Of a DNA stretch of 64,000 nucleotides, positions 34,965 through 46,427 are shown piece after piece. Every line of letters begins with the position of its first letter. Within the stretch, counting starts at the first letter, position 1. Source of the stretch: Spirometra erinaceieuropaei (Eukaryota > Platyhelminthes > Cestoda > Diphyllobothriidea > Diphyllobothriidae); NCBI GenBank assembly GCA_902702965.1, contig CACRXP010000420.1:473250-537249 (forward strand), written 5' to 3'. The position numbers and the translations under genes are program-made. The notes beneath the pieces were generated by a model. It saw only the letters and a program-made list of their open reading frames with translations. It had not been told where the DNA came from and made no database searches.

Positions 34965-35340
34965 TTATTTCAGAGGCGTTTCCGGGAAACTACCAGAGGA
35001 CCCTTTATTGCGTTTGCATCTTGCAGGAGGATTTCTACGATATACGTCCAAATAGCCATTAAAGTAGTAGACTTGGACGTAGCATCCACGTGAGCAGTGC
35101 GTCTCTGTCATGAACGAGCTTGCACGTTTGCGACTGCGACCGTCATTTGCATGACGTGTGTTCCATGTTGTCGTGTAATTGTGTCAGGCCAATCAGGTCC
35201 ACCATCAGTCGGCCAATCAAACCGTAGGCCGACGAGGCCATACACCCCTTGGGTTATGCCGCCAAGCGGCCCCCATTGCCTTTATTTCGTCAATTACTAA
35301 TACCAAATAAAAATCCCTAGCTTTTCTTCGATCTGGAAAA
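34965..35340 (+). repeat. dispersed repeat, copy 1 (partner 36360-36720)
   Basis: Collinear with 36360-36720. Both have CG-TTTATTT-AGAGG, an ATACGTCCA segment, GCAGTG-GT-TCTGTC, TGAACG, TTGCATGA/CTGTATGA and GGCCAA-CA. Strongly diverged. Confidence 0.6.
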
Positions 35341-36359
35341 CTGGTTTACATCGTGGTGGGCGGCTGTGCCCGCGACTGAACTGCCCCTCAATTGTGCATT
35401 TTTATTCAAACTTTTAAATACCTTGAGTCAGTTTAGACAGGTGCACATCCTACATATTTGACGTGATATACCGAATGTCGATATAGATGGTTTCGCATTT
35501 CCTTACACGTTTATTATAGCTGCCTATACACCGGACAAAATGACATACTTACACAGCGAAATTTTATGAGTTTTTCGTGAAATCTTCTCAAAAACATGTA
35601 TAAATTCATAAATTTTTTAAGACTGGAAGTATGCAGATTGTAGTTTAATAACACTGAATGTAAGTGTAACGACAAAGTGAGCTCGAAATTATACGGAATT
35701 GTAAACATTTTGAAATCGAATGCTCCAAATCCTTTATGGATGCAAGTTAAGGAATACGTAATGTTGTATCATGGGCATAAAGAATGACAATTCTATGGGT
35801 CTCTCATGGATGAGTAAAAGCAGTGAAAACTAATGAGAAACATTCACACTAGTAAGTAACCACTTGTGCGAGGAGAAAAATAGTATGCCGCCGGAAAGCC
35901 AGCATCCCGCATTGACTGAAATGTCTTAAGATAATGCTGAATGACAAATAATGGCGCAACACTTCTCAAGCGGTGATTAGTAGTCGATAACACATTTCAG
36001 AATTTCGGAAAGAGCACATCTGCTGTCTTAATTGCCATCTGTAATGTAATTTGGTTTAATTCTCGGCGTCGATGCAGCGTTTTCGGCGATTTCCTGTAGG
36101 AATGTGTTTTTGACAGGGCGGCATAAAGCATTCTTAACGCTTAAACTATTTGCTCGATTTTACTATGGGTGTCGATAACGTACGTGAATGGCCAACCGCC
36201 CAATGCCTCTGTCAAACACTTTTCGTATCGGCCGACTATTGCAGAAGTATGTCCCAAATGTCAGAAGCATACTCATTGCACGCTTAAGTCGCAAATATTA
36301 TTACTTTCGGTGGTAGGGAACATTTGAAAACGCAATTCCTAGGCAAACGATTATTAAAA
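35341..36359. other. unassigned sequence
   Basis: AT-rich, with nothing recognised. Homology between the two flanking repeat copies may extend weakly into this region. Confidence 0.4.
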
Positions 36360-36720
36360 GCGTTTTATTTTAGAGGGTTTGTTGGGGCATTACTACAGAT
36401 TTAGTATGCGACTGCGGGTTTTTGTGGTATACGTCCACATTGGTATTTCTCTAGCGAAATCAGAGGCGAGCAGTGTGTTTCTGTCGTGCAAAAGCTTTCA
36501 TGAACGCTCCTGCAGCAGTAATCTGTATGATGTTGGAGTCCATGAGACACTACCATCACATCTATCCAATGAAACCCATTTCAGTTGGCCAACCACACTT
36601 AAGGCTGATGCAAACATACACTAAACAGGCTCAATCGCCCCACCCATCGGACGCCTAGCGTTATGCAACCAAACTGCTCCACTACATATAAGTAGAGCCT
36701 GGGCATTTAAAAACATTTTC
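36360..36720 (+). repeat. dispersed repeat, copy 2 (partner 34965-35340)
   Basis: See the partner entry. Two overlapping plus frames (36379-36624 and 36473-36658) are not conserved in the partner. Confidence 0.6.
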
Positions 36721-37134
36721 CTCAAGCATCTCAACACCTAAATGCTAGCTCAGCATTTATAACTGCGGTCGTCCAGTAACATTCTTAATTATGTACAGAG
36801 ACGAGTGTTTGGTGACATGTATCGTACCTATTAGCAGATGTCAAACTTTCTATTTTTTGTAAGTTCCTAAAGGACTCCTCAAAATGACCAAGATGTACGA
36901 AAGCAGACCTAGGTCAAAGTTACCAAACACTCTAGGCTGTACTTGTCAAAATGTTCAGGATCAAATTAGTGTCCCCACCATCCTCCTTTGATTTCTAAGA
37001 GTACCTACTGAATCAATTTAAGTAAAAAGCATATGTGCGTAGGAAATTTAGAGAATGACATAGCACTAAAGCCATTTTTCGAGGGTTGTAATTCCTACAA
37101 CTGTCTCTCGTCAAAGATTACGGAAAGAATTGTA
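36721..37134. other. unassigned sequence
   Basis: No gene or repeat seen. Confidence 0.5.
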
Positions 37135-37560
37135 GAGGGGCGCTCAGTGATCGTTTTTACGGAACTCATTCGTTCCGTTGTGCCTTAGGGACCCTCTCTC
37201 GAGCTCAACCAGCAGCCGCTTTGTCGGTAATAACATTCTGCCTATATCATGCGCCACTGTGCGGTTGCTGGTGAATTCCGTAAGAACGATCGGTGAGCAC
37301 CCTCCACCATTGTATATTCCCTAACGAGACTGACAGAACAACGGGTTCGTGCGACAGTGGTTAGGGACGTCTTACCTCTAACTGACAGTAGGCGAGTTCG
37401 AGCCTCGGGTGTTCCACATTTCGGGGTTGAGTATGAATGGCTGACGAGGGCTAATAAGCCAGAACTGGCCATTCCAGTTGCCCTTGTCATTGTCGACAAT
37501 AACATTCTGCCCATAACGAGTTATTCCCTGGCACTATTCACGTCGGCGACTTATATGATT
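37135..37560. repeat. SINE1, folded-back pair
   Basis: The forward body (GTTTTTACGGAACTCATTCG at 37152, AACCAGCAGCCGC at 37206) is followed from 37250 by a reverse-oriented copy. This has CCGTAAGAACGATCGGTGAGCACCC, the tRNA-like head CGACAGTGGTTAGGGACGTC and the B-box-like GCGAGTTCGAGCCTC at 37393-37407. It continues to GGCTAATAAGCCAGAACTGGCCATT. Confidence 0.7.
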
Positions 37561-37799
37561 GTGCTATTCTACATGATGGCCAAAGTTCTGTAAGCGTTTG
37601 CTACGCCAGTATCAGCAAATCATGGCCATTGCAGCCTTGTATGCGCTGACAGTCCGTTGACACCTGGTTTACTGCCGGTAGATACACTTGTGGTCCAACT
37701 CGGTATACAGGTGGTGGGCATGACTGCCCAGTCATCACCTTCCTTCTAACCCCCAGTTGGGTGTTTTTGTTGTTGCTGTTGTTTTAGGTGAAAAATCCT
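37561..37799. other. unassigned sequence
   Basis: A short stretch between a SINE1 pair and an R3 copy. It contains a TTGTTGTTGCTGTTG run at 37766-37780. Confidence 0.45.
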
Positions 37800-38070
37800 G
37801 ATCAAATGCATGTTATGAACCAGGGGCGTGGTAGCAAGCCTACGTTGGGGCAGGTCGTGACATCCACCTGCGCCCCCGGCCTCCGCCTTCTTGACACGGG
37901 GTCCAAGTGGGGGAGGAGGAGAGAGTGCGGTAGATGTTGCGCCAGTGTCCTATCACTATAAACCAAACCACGCGCAAGTCACCGTGCCTGATGCACCTTG
38001 CGGTTCAACACACCATGGACATCGTCAAACTTGGCGGTCGAACTGCTGTGTGTTATTCTACATGAACTGC
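37800..38070 (+). repeat. R3 middle-repetitive family, copy
   Basis: A good copy: ACCAGGGGCGTGG, TCTTGACACGGGGTCCAAG, GGGGGAGGAGGAGAGAGTGCGGTAGATG, then CACGCGCAAGTCACCGTGCC (37970-37989) and GGTCGAACTG. Its GGAGGAGGAG run is the counterpart of the expanded GGA tract at 59968-60009. Confidence 0.75.
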
Positions 38071-40524
38071 AGTGCAGTGAATGTGAAAAGCATCTTAAGA
38101 AGTTTGTTTGGAGGTTACGGTTAATGCCATATGAACACTCTGATCATACTTAAGGAAGGCTTATTAAGCAAAACGACTTTTGCCAATTGCTCAGTAATAA
38201 AGAACACAAATATTAACAATAACATTTTAATCTCCCGGTGTTACCTCTCTGTTATCCCAGAATGCCATATAATGCAGCACCAAAACTTGACACGAAACGG
38301 CCAAGTTATCCATTCGGCTTGCCCTAGCGCAGCAATTTTATGCAGGAAAAAAGCACGGGGATCCACGAAAACGTACATTTTGGGGGGTTGCATTTGGAAT
38401 TTTTCTCTCATTCTAAATGCGTAATGATAAAACTCGGCTCTACAACTTAGTTGAATTGTCCCGTCTTTCAAAGGCTGCGCTATATTCAGGCCGGCAATAT
38501 CAGAGGACTTAATTTCGTTTTCCAGGGCAACATTGTGAGAAGTATCTTGATATCTTCGGCGTCTTGTCATTAAAATGAGGATGAACTTGCATGCTGGTAA
38601 ATCTTTTTCCGATGTAGTCTGTAAAAACGCGGCCTTCTGCCCATAGCCGGATCGTCCAAATTTCCGCGTACAAAGATGAATTCCGTAATTCTCGCGCTAT
38701 GCAAATTCCCTGCTTTATGGCCGATCAGCGTTTCATTATTCAGGCCGAAAAGAAAACTTGTTTGAAAACTCCGGCGTGAGGCTTTGCAGAGCCTCGGTTA
38801 CAACATACAAACTGGCTATCAGTCCTTTACAAAATTGGCGTCTTAGTGAGGTGGGATGGCTGTCATTTATCCAGCGCCAAATCATTAGAGATGACTTGCT
38901 TTGAAGTGCTTGATAATAATGAACATAGCAGGAGTCTAATGTTTTTTTAAATTGGATGTTTAGCACAAACGTACTTCAACGTATCTTCGTTACAATCATC
39001 AAGCCACGTTTGTCCTATTGCTTTGGAATGGATTTCAGAATGTGACAGTCAGGCCTTCGTGCATGATTAAAACCCCGGAAAGCATATTACAACTGCAAAA
39101 CCTTGCAGATATACCCAAAACGCATTGGATGGTAAAGGGAATGACGTATACAGACGCCAATCTGTTTACCTAGTATAGACTCACGTAAAGCGTACGCATT
39201 TTGCCACACAACCTCGTGAAGTGTGCACAAAACGAGTAGGACATTCTTTATGACACACCTCAAGATTTAAGACGGAGGTCCTTGAAAACGGTTCTTAATT
39301 CTCATTGGTGCGTCGGCTTAAAAGTGGCGCTCTGCCGCGTCGCCAGTAAAATTAAACATTAAAATGCACGATGTTGACGTCATCAGAGGCAGCCTGATTG
39401 CGCTACTGTAATCGACGGTCGGCCTATGCGTTACAGTCCCATGTCTCGTGTGCATGTGATCAAGCAAGGGGAAGGGATCGTTAGCGATTCAGTAGGTGAT
39501 ACTATGAATGTGAAGCAGGCAAAAACGGTTGTCTAGAACAACAATCCCAGAGAAATAATAGGAGACGAACATATTTTTTCGACTGGATTATCGTTTACCG
39601 TCAGCGATATTTCCTCAGCGTATGAATGCGTAGAACCTAATTGTCTGGACTTGTAGAGTAATAAAAGTTTTAATCGTGCAAAATGTCGAATTTCGAAAAC
39701 GCTGTCAAATGAATTGGACGACCGCAATGTGCCTTGGAAAATGTATTTGTGTGCGCTCATAAACCCTGGCATAGTTCCTCCAATTATGCTGAGTCCACAA
39801 CATTTATGCTCACCTACTATATTTGGCCCAACATAGGGCCACTGAACCGGACTCTTAAAAATTAGTCCATTTGTGACTTCCCGTCCTAGTCTCTCCCACG
39901 TGCTCTTGCAAATGGAGTGTAGAGTTTTGAGTAGCACCATGTAAACAACACAGTTTGAGAGGCAAAAGGACGATTGACTAACATTTGATTTACCAGTAGA
40001 CCGAAGGAAAATCGTAGTGTGTTTGGCAATTATCTCACATGAAAAAATAATCAAGCATCTATGGACCTCTTTTAATAAGACGACTGTCTCAGAAAAGATG
40101 TTTTACAAACAAACCGCGCAAAGTATGCGTCTTTCTATTGCCCTGTCTCGTAAACTATTCGCTTCTGCTATTCATTAAAAGAGACAATATTGCCAATTAT
40201 TCAGTCAACACAGCAGAAAATTGCAGAACATTTGTAAAATCAGGGTGGCCGAACATTGCAGTGACAGCATATTATTTGTGTTATTTATATGTCAGTAAAT
40301 ATTGTGCGTTAATCTGGGAGGACTACATTGCTTTTCTATCAATAATTAAGCAAATATGCCTTACCTACATCCACTGGAGGGTTTGAAAAACACTTAGAAA
40401 GTGTGATATATATTTTCTATTATTTATGGATGTGGTTCGTTGCTGGATATTTTGTGTAAACATCTCACGTAGGCAGTGGCATTTAAACATCATAAAAATG
40501 TAACTATAATTCGTAAAAGCGACA
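38071..40524. other. unassigned sequence with three modest open frames
   Basis: No gene recognised in 2.4 kb. Minus frames 38966-38736 (76 codons), 38570-38241 (109 codons) and 40054-39533 (173 codons) have fairly protein-like composition. They have no motif, signal peptide, splice-consistent connection or second copy. They could be chance frames or a decayed gene. Confidence 0.4.
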
Positions 40525-40740
40525 TCAGTTTGACAGATTAAGGTTAGTGGTTATAAGCAGAATGATATTACTGACAAATCCAACGGAGACAGGAATGGCC
40601 ATTTCTGGCGTATTAGCCGTCTTTAGCCAATCATACCCAACCCCCCTCCCCCGAAATATGGCACAACCGAGGCTCGAACTCCGGACCTGATTGTTAGAAG
40701 TCCACGGCTCTAACCACTGAGCCACTAGCCACGGGCTGCA
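40525..40740 (-). repeat. SINE1 with well-preserved tRNA-Arg-like head
   Basis: Read on the minus strand it begins CCCGTGGCTAGTGGCTCAGTGG (about 40737), with A box TGGCTCAGTGGTTAGAGC. An anticodon-like stretch GGACTTCTAA follows; reading C-TTCT-AA would place TCT in the anticodon, as in tRNA-Arg(UCU). The B box is GAGTTCGAGCC. The body ends with the AATACGCCAGAAATGGCCATTCC element. The 66-codon frame across it is a by-product. Confidence 0.75.
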
Positions 40741-41739
40741 GGATGATCTGTTTTACAACCCTACTTTATTAATCTTTTTGAATCGACAGCGCATTTTGAA
40801 ATTTCGGTTAACATTTCGGGATTAAGCCCGCCCACTGTATACTGTTGCTGTTGTATTGCGTTCAGTGGGTTTCTTTATTCGGTTATTGATTTTGTTAACG
40901 GTGACGTCGACAGTTATCTGGTTGTCCCCACTTCCTTAGAGTACGGCGGTTCTACCGGGTTTTTGTTCTCTATCTCAAAACGTGCAAATTTTGAACCAGC
41001 CGTACTTACTTGATCATTTGGCAGAGTAACCCAGTAAAAATACTTTAGGTAACTTAAGTAATGCAATATTCCTACATTAACGAAACATCGCTAACCAGTC
41101 TTAGAACAAACAGACGCATTCACTAAAACACTGAGCTAATAGTGACGATTTCAAGTTAAATAAAAAAACAAAAAGTGCACAATCACTGTATCGTTCAGTG
41201 AGGAAAATCCTATTCTTGAAGACGTCCGAGAGGCCGAATAAGTGAAAACCCGTATCCCACAGGTGACTTATATTTGATGAGTGCATAACACACGTCCATG
41301 TAAAAAAATCTGATTAAATAAAATGATAGAAGCAGAGTAGGGATTAAAATTTTGCTTTATACACACATGCTGACTAAATATGTAGTGAAAATTACTGTTA
41401 TATGACGTTTGGCAGAGAGTCGAGTGTCCCAGAGTCCAGCTGCGTGTTTCACGATCATGATGGGCGTTCCTATAGGCTTCCCACGCAAGGCGTCATGGCG
41501 TTTCATCAGCAGTTAATGAGTTCAAGCAAACAGCGGCATGCTCTTTTTTAGTTTTTCCACTCGTTAGACATTTCCTTCGATCAAATCGCCTTTGCCGATG
41601 CTTCAGCAGTAGGTTACAGTAAATACTCTGACAGTCTAACCAAACTGTCGAAACGTCAAAGCGTCTAAAACGGTCGGCTGCTGGCATTGTTATATCTCCA
41701 GGAGCTCTAATTTACTTACCTAGAGAGATATCCCGAAAT
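40741..41739. other. unassigned sequence
   Basis: Mostly unrecognised. At 40790-40825 the segment GCATTTTGAAATTTCGGTTAACATTTCGGGATTA matches the outer end of the foldback element at 43722-44693, so this is a fragment of that family. No gene seen. Confidence 0.45.
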
Positions 41740-41890
41740 ATACATATCATAGTAGTCCGAATGATAGAGAACACACGCGGCCCAGGCAATCGAATAGAAG
41801 AGGACGTGAAGGTGATCGCTGGAACCAATTGATTATTTATCCGACGTTTAGAACTCTCAGGCGAGACCATCGTCATACTAACTATGGACG
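41740..41890 (-). repeat. diverged PLE lineage 1-type pseudo-LTR
   Basis: Read on the minus strand, the frame 42032-41712 includes an NNQLVPAIT..SSIRLPGPR segment. It parallels NKALVPAIVSPSSRLLPGTR read from the pseudo-LTR at 29741-29860. The DNA order (GAATAGAAG, GATCGC-GG, ATTATTTATCCGACGTTT, ACCATCGTC) follows the tail of the well-preserved copies. The similarity is clear but distant, which suggests a separate subfamily. Confidence 0.5.
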
Positions 41891-42390
41891 AGCTTCCGTG
41901 GAAAGCGTATTCTGGCTTAGACTTACCATTAACTACAGCCAAAGTCGGCGTTAAGAGATTTTTTATAATTGCCAACATTTCCTGCTTGAAATCGAGAACA
42001 ACTCCGCTGCGAATTAGTCTGGGCTGCGACAATTTAGGTAGACTTCGAACCCAAAAGCGACGAAATTATTGGCGATGTAGAGCATAAAGGTTGTTGAAAG
42101 AGACTTCTTGCGCATTTTTGGGGTGGCTGCTTCCGAAATACAGTGGATAGTAAAACTTCATAGAGTGATTGCGTCGCTTCGCCATCGATCTGGCAGTAAA
42201 ATTCATCATCGAAACTTAATTGGATATTTAAAATGCAGCGGTGAAACAATTCCTTTTTGTCTCCTACCAGCAGTCCGATTGAGAAGTCCAGCCTTGCAAT
42301 CTCGTTTTATAAAATGTCTATCATTAAGACAAGACTAGGTTCCATAAGAACTTTGCTTCTTCGTATCAAAGGTAAGGCTAGAATTCCTTT
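41891..42390. other. unassigned sequence
   Basis: No gene recognised. Frames at 41884-42087 plus and 42034-42249 minus are short and unsupported. Confidence 0.45.
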
Positions 42391-42650
42391 TCAGTCAGAT
42401 GTGGTTATGCACCCCCACCTGAGGTAAACAAACCCCAGACACAGGTGACGAGGTAAAGAAGTTGTATGCAAAATAAAAGCTATTAGGGATGCGCGGTTGT
42501 TCTTTGAGTGGTCGAGAAATAGTTGCCCTAACCCCTGACCCTGTCCCCTAACTATAACCCCATAACTCCAACCCGAACCTTAACCCCACCCCAACAATAC
42601 TGTGCCAATCAGGTGGGGCCTCGTGACCACATCTTACCGACTTCCGAAGC
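42391..42650. mobile_element. MITE with telomere-like interior, copy B
   Basis: Inverse orientation to copy A (17845-18115). The left end is CAGATGTGGTTATG-ACCCCCACCTGA. The right end is CAGGTGGGGCCTCGTGACCACATCTTACCGA. The interior, CCCTAACCCCTGACCCTGTCCCCTAAC followed by more C3TA3-like units (42533-42590), is a degenerate telomere-type array. No open frame of note. Confidence 0.75.
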
Positions 42651-42669
42651 CTTTTAATGTGCATATAAG

Positions 42670-43215
42670 CCTTCAATTGCTCCTGTGGGGCAGGTCATAT
42701 TGGTCAAACATTTAGGCGTCTATCCAAACGGATGCCAGAGCAACACCCTGTCAGGCTTTATCAGGGTGTAAAAAATTACATCTCTAGTGCAATTGTGACT
42801 TTCCTGGTTGATAACACCCACCGGGTGGACGTCAAGCAAGTCTTAAGAGTGATCTATAAAGTGCCGGCGAGACACTCGAAATTTCTGCGCCAGCGAATAC
42901 TTTCGGCGCATACGGTTAGCCAACCCAGTCTTGTGCCTGCATAAAGTGCTTCTACAAGCACTAAGCCTCCCCTGAGCGAAGATAAACCCAGCGTATGTGT
43001 TCATACCTCACATTTCGCGTGGCAGCGATGAAACAGACACTTTTCTCACCCCTCCCTACGCCCCTATCCAGTCCCACCCTCCACCTCCCCCCTTCGTCTG
43101 ACCTCTGAACTCTGATCGTCCTTCAATCCTCTCCCCCATATTCACGTTTATTGGATATTCAGTTTTTGCTACTTCGCCATCCCTCATATTATTGTACAGG
43201 CCTGACGACGAATAA
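42670..43215 (+). pseudogene. PLE lineage 2 GIY-YIG endonuclease relic with 3' tail
   Basis: The plus frame from about 42680 reads a CSCGAGHIGQTFRRLSKRM segment: the Cys pair, a HIG variant of the YIG motif, then the Arg-rich helix. It continues with NYISSAIVTFLVD, HRVDVKQVLRVIYKVPA and RQRILSA before breaking. The open part is 42732-42944. The tail (to TTGTACAGGCCTGA at 43194) contains the C-rich tract also seen at 62725 and, reversed, at 53230. The GIY half and reverse transcriptase are missing. Confidence 0.75.
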
Positions 43216-43244
43216 TGGGAAGCGCATTTTTGCCGCACTTGACT

Positions 43245-43460
43245 TCTAAAATATAAACTGATTCACGCGCAAGTCACCGTGCTTGCTTCCTTATGGTGGC
43301 AATGGACATTTTTCGTTGCGACGGTAGAACTGTCGGTTGACTATCTTAACTTATCCCGCACTCCTGTGACCCACGACAAGATCGCTATCTCCAACCACAT
43401 CACGTATGCACGAATGAGTCTAGGATGTCACGCACGTGACAGGCAACAAATAACAAAATG
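43245..43460 (+). repeat. R3 middle-repetitive family, copy (3' part)
   Basis: Contains CACGCGCAAGTCACCGTGC (43264-43282), GACGGTAGAACTGTCGG, and AACCACATCACGTATG-ACGAATG. These match 37970-38040 and 48395-48600. Confidence 0.7.
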
Positions 43461-43721
43461 AGAAACAGTCATTTCAGTCTGACTCACAATTTTTAGCGCA
43501 AACGAATCTTTTCATAAGCATGCATTTAATTTAAATCCCCCCCCCGTTGTCGAAGCACGATAAATGTTAGGTACGAGTATATGATGACTACATGGGCAAG
43601 GGTATTGTTTATGGTCAGGGTTACTTACTCCGGGGAACAAGTGCCCTAAAAGAAAGTAAATGGTGATATTCATTTGTACGTTTCAAAGAAAGAAATAAAA
43701 GACCTCATAGTACAATAGGTA

Positions 43722-44693
43722 GGCTAACTAATGAAATGCCAACCGAAATTCCGAAATTTGTTTTCGTTTCGAAAAGATTTATTGACTAGGTTTGTAGAAC
43801 TAGTCATCCTGCAACATTATTTGATAATATTTCAGTTTCTTCAAGATCCCGGCATTCGAACGGACTCCCTTCCGGCTGCATGCAAAAACTACACCCTGTA
43901 AAAAATGAATAGTTATGAATTTTTCTCATTGATTTTCGATGCCCCCAAAAGTCCACTTATGGTTCATGGAAGACATGCATAAATATATTTATTCTTCTGC
44001 TCATTTGGTAGAAAATTACATCTTCTTCCAACCTTATACTCGATGAAAATGTCTTATTCGGTTTTCAAAAACATTTCCAATTCTCGACTAATTTTGAACC
44101 CGCTGCACCGTTACACTTGGATTCTGGGTTTTCATACAATAAGTTGTATATTTTACGCGTACGGAAATCAACACATTTTTCTACTGTTGTAAAGGGGGAT
44201 CATATAACATTCATAAAGTAAAGCGATGTATTTGATCCATATTGTTAACTTTATTAGGCACATTGGTAAATGCAGAGATATGACGATTTACGAACGGCCA
44301 TTTCCCGGAATTAAAGGTTCCACAATTAAAAACCATTTTTAAACTCGAAGTGTGTCCCTCCTTCGAGTCTAAAAAATGAGAGAGCACGTAATGTCCTACC
44401 GAATGATCAAAAGAATTGATATTTTTATGCATGTTTCTAATAAAATATAATTTAAAATTTAGTCATCTAAATTCTATGAGAAAAAGTCATGCTACATAAG
44501 TAATCATTTTTCATCGAGTGTAGATTTTTCATGTAGCCGGAAGGGGGGGTCATTCCAATGCCGGCATTCTGAGGTAACTGAAATATTGTAGAATTATGTT
44601 ACAGGCTGACTAGTTCTACAAACCAAATTGATAAATCTTTTCGAAACGTAAACGCATTTCGGAATTTCGGTTAACATTTCTCGAGTTAGGCCA
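43722..44693. mobile_element. foldback element with inverted arms of about 180 bases
   Basis: The arms 43722-43905 and 44508-44693 are inverted and closely similar. Both read AACCGAAATTCCGAAAT, CGTTTCGAAAAGATTTAT, TTTGTAGAACTAGTCA-CCTG, AATATTTCAGTT and CCTTCCGGCT-CATG from the outside in. The interior (about 600 bases) is AT-rich without a recognisable transposase. Fragments of the family lie at 40790-40825 (arm) and perhaps 53430-53570 (interior). I could not identify a target-site duplication. Confidence 0.75.
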
Positions 44694-44814
44694 CCTGCTG
44701 TGGATCTTGCGTGAATGTGGTCATGATGCCTTAAGGTATTCATCGGATTAAAAATACGACAGTGCGATATCTGGCTGGGGAGGGAGATGGGAATACGTGC
44801 ACCAATCGCGCTAT

Positions 44815-44950
44815 GGAACTCACTCGTCTCGTTCTCCCTTGGAGCTCTATCTCAAGCCCCGTCACCATCCGCGGAATAGCGCCTGGTACGGGCAGAATAG
44901 CATTACTGACAAAGACAAGGGAAACAGTGAAACATAGACGTCAATAAACA
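44815..44950 (+). repeat. SINE1 fragment
   Basis: GGAACTCACTCGT, CTCAAGCCC, GGGCAGAATAGCATTACTGACAAAGACAAGG and GAAACAG follow the order of the SINE1 body. The tRNA-like head is absent. Confidence 0.55.
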
Positions 44951-44954
44951 GAAT

Positions 44955-45500
44955 TCAGTATTAAAGCACCTTACAAAAAGGTAACATATTAGGAGAACCT
45001 TTTAACTGGTCGAAATCATATTCTTTGCAGACTTATGTTGTGGAATTTTGTTTTTTTCGATAATGAGGTTTCGTGTTTGAATGAGTTTTAGCAATTAATA
45101 AAGAACCTCTCTTTATGGGCAACTGAATGGAAACTATGAAAATCACGAAGCATTCGGCGATATCTCAAGGCGGATCTTCAACTCACAGTAAGCCAGAATA
45201 AAGAAAAATTGCAAATAAATTTCGCTGAAGGAAAGATCTCCACATATATCTAAAATGGTATGCTTAACATCACACCCGTCAACTCTACTTAAGTACATTG
45301 ATCCCTGGACCGCCTGACAACATGTGCTCTTATAGAGACTTGTGTTCCTATGAAGGCCTTATCAGTGAATTCAAAAAAAACCTGCTTGCCTTATTGGACC
45401 GCATCCTAATAAAGTCAGAAACTTTTTGGAACCGTTTCGGAATCCATACTCAAATATAGGATATTGGCAAACCGCCTTGCCTGAACTTAATTTGATTCTT
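44955..45500 (+). repeat. R6 middle-repetitive family, copy 4 (partial)
   Basis: Shares AATGAGTTTT, CTCTTTATGGGCAACTGAATGG, AAAATCACGAAGCATTCGGCGATATC and AAAATGGTATGCTTA with the other R6 copies. Confidence 0.65.
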
Positions 45501-46427
45501 TAAGGATAAGTAAACGTTAACTTCACTAAAAATTATTATAGTGGTTATTTGGTTTGCGTTGTCGTAATTAATCAACGTTGTGCGTTGACAGGCTTTCCGT
45601 ACATAGATCGTCTAAGATTAAAGCGCTTAGAACATTTTTTGAAGTTCCCGGGTTTCTTAATTTCTCCAAAAAATATTCCTAAACAAATGAACGGTTTCTT
45701 TAACTCATTTTCCATGTTTTTCATTCCCTTAAAAAGGTTATTTACTTACATAGATATTGAATCGGTATTGGCAGCGGTTTCCAAACTATTAACAATTGTT
45801 TATAAATGATGCCGCAGTGCCCAGTTGTTAAGCATGAAGTGATCGTCGGAAGTATAGTTGAATATGTAAGGATGTTCACCACCGACACCGTTTATGGTCT
45901 TGGGAGGCTAAGTGTCAATTACGAGGAGTTGTTGTCGCACAGCGACCTCAAGAATTGCTGAGCCGTGTTCAATCGACTGCATTCACCAAGACCACATGCG
46001 AGTCGAGTGGCGTACGCCATCTGACCACAAATCGCTTGGCTGCTGACCGATAGACTCTCCCTCTATCTTTCGTACATGACTTTGAACTCATCGCACGCCG
46101 GGACAACGCCAGCGTCTACCACCCTAGACGGCAACAGTTTAGAGATTATACTTAACATTTGTCTATTGGATATGTGCTTGAGTTTTTATCTAATACGCCA
46201 AATGTCTATTGCTCAGCCTTTTTCAGTAGCGTACAGCTGCACTAGTGACGGACGATTTTATTATTGATTTCAATATTTACTTGGCGGGAGATCACGTACA
46301 TAGAAATCTTTCAAAATAGTCGGATGTTTATGCCGAAATTCAAGAGTTGCATTGTAACTACACGACCAGCCGCTGTTTTGCCTCTGAAAGTTTGGACAGA
46401 TTTTCTGATTGACGACAATTCTTTTTC
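45501..46427. other. unassigned sequence
   Basis: No gene recognised. The plus frame 45549-45809 (86 codons) lacks a motif. Confidence 0.45.

Noticed and set aside
38241..38966. Cluster of minus frames with protein-like composition
   Set aside because: The frames cannot be joined by convincing splice sites, stops lie between them, and no family is recognised. Noted only as unassigned sequence.
39533..40054. 173-codon minus frame
   Set aside because: No motif, signal peptide, second copy or splice support. A length reachable by chance in 64 kb.
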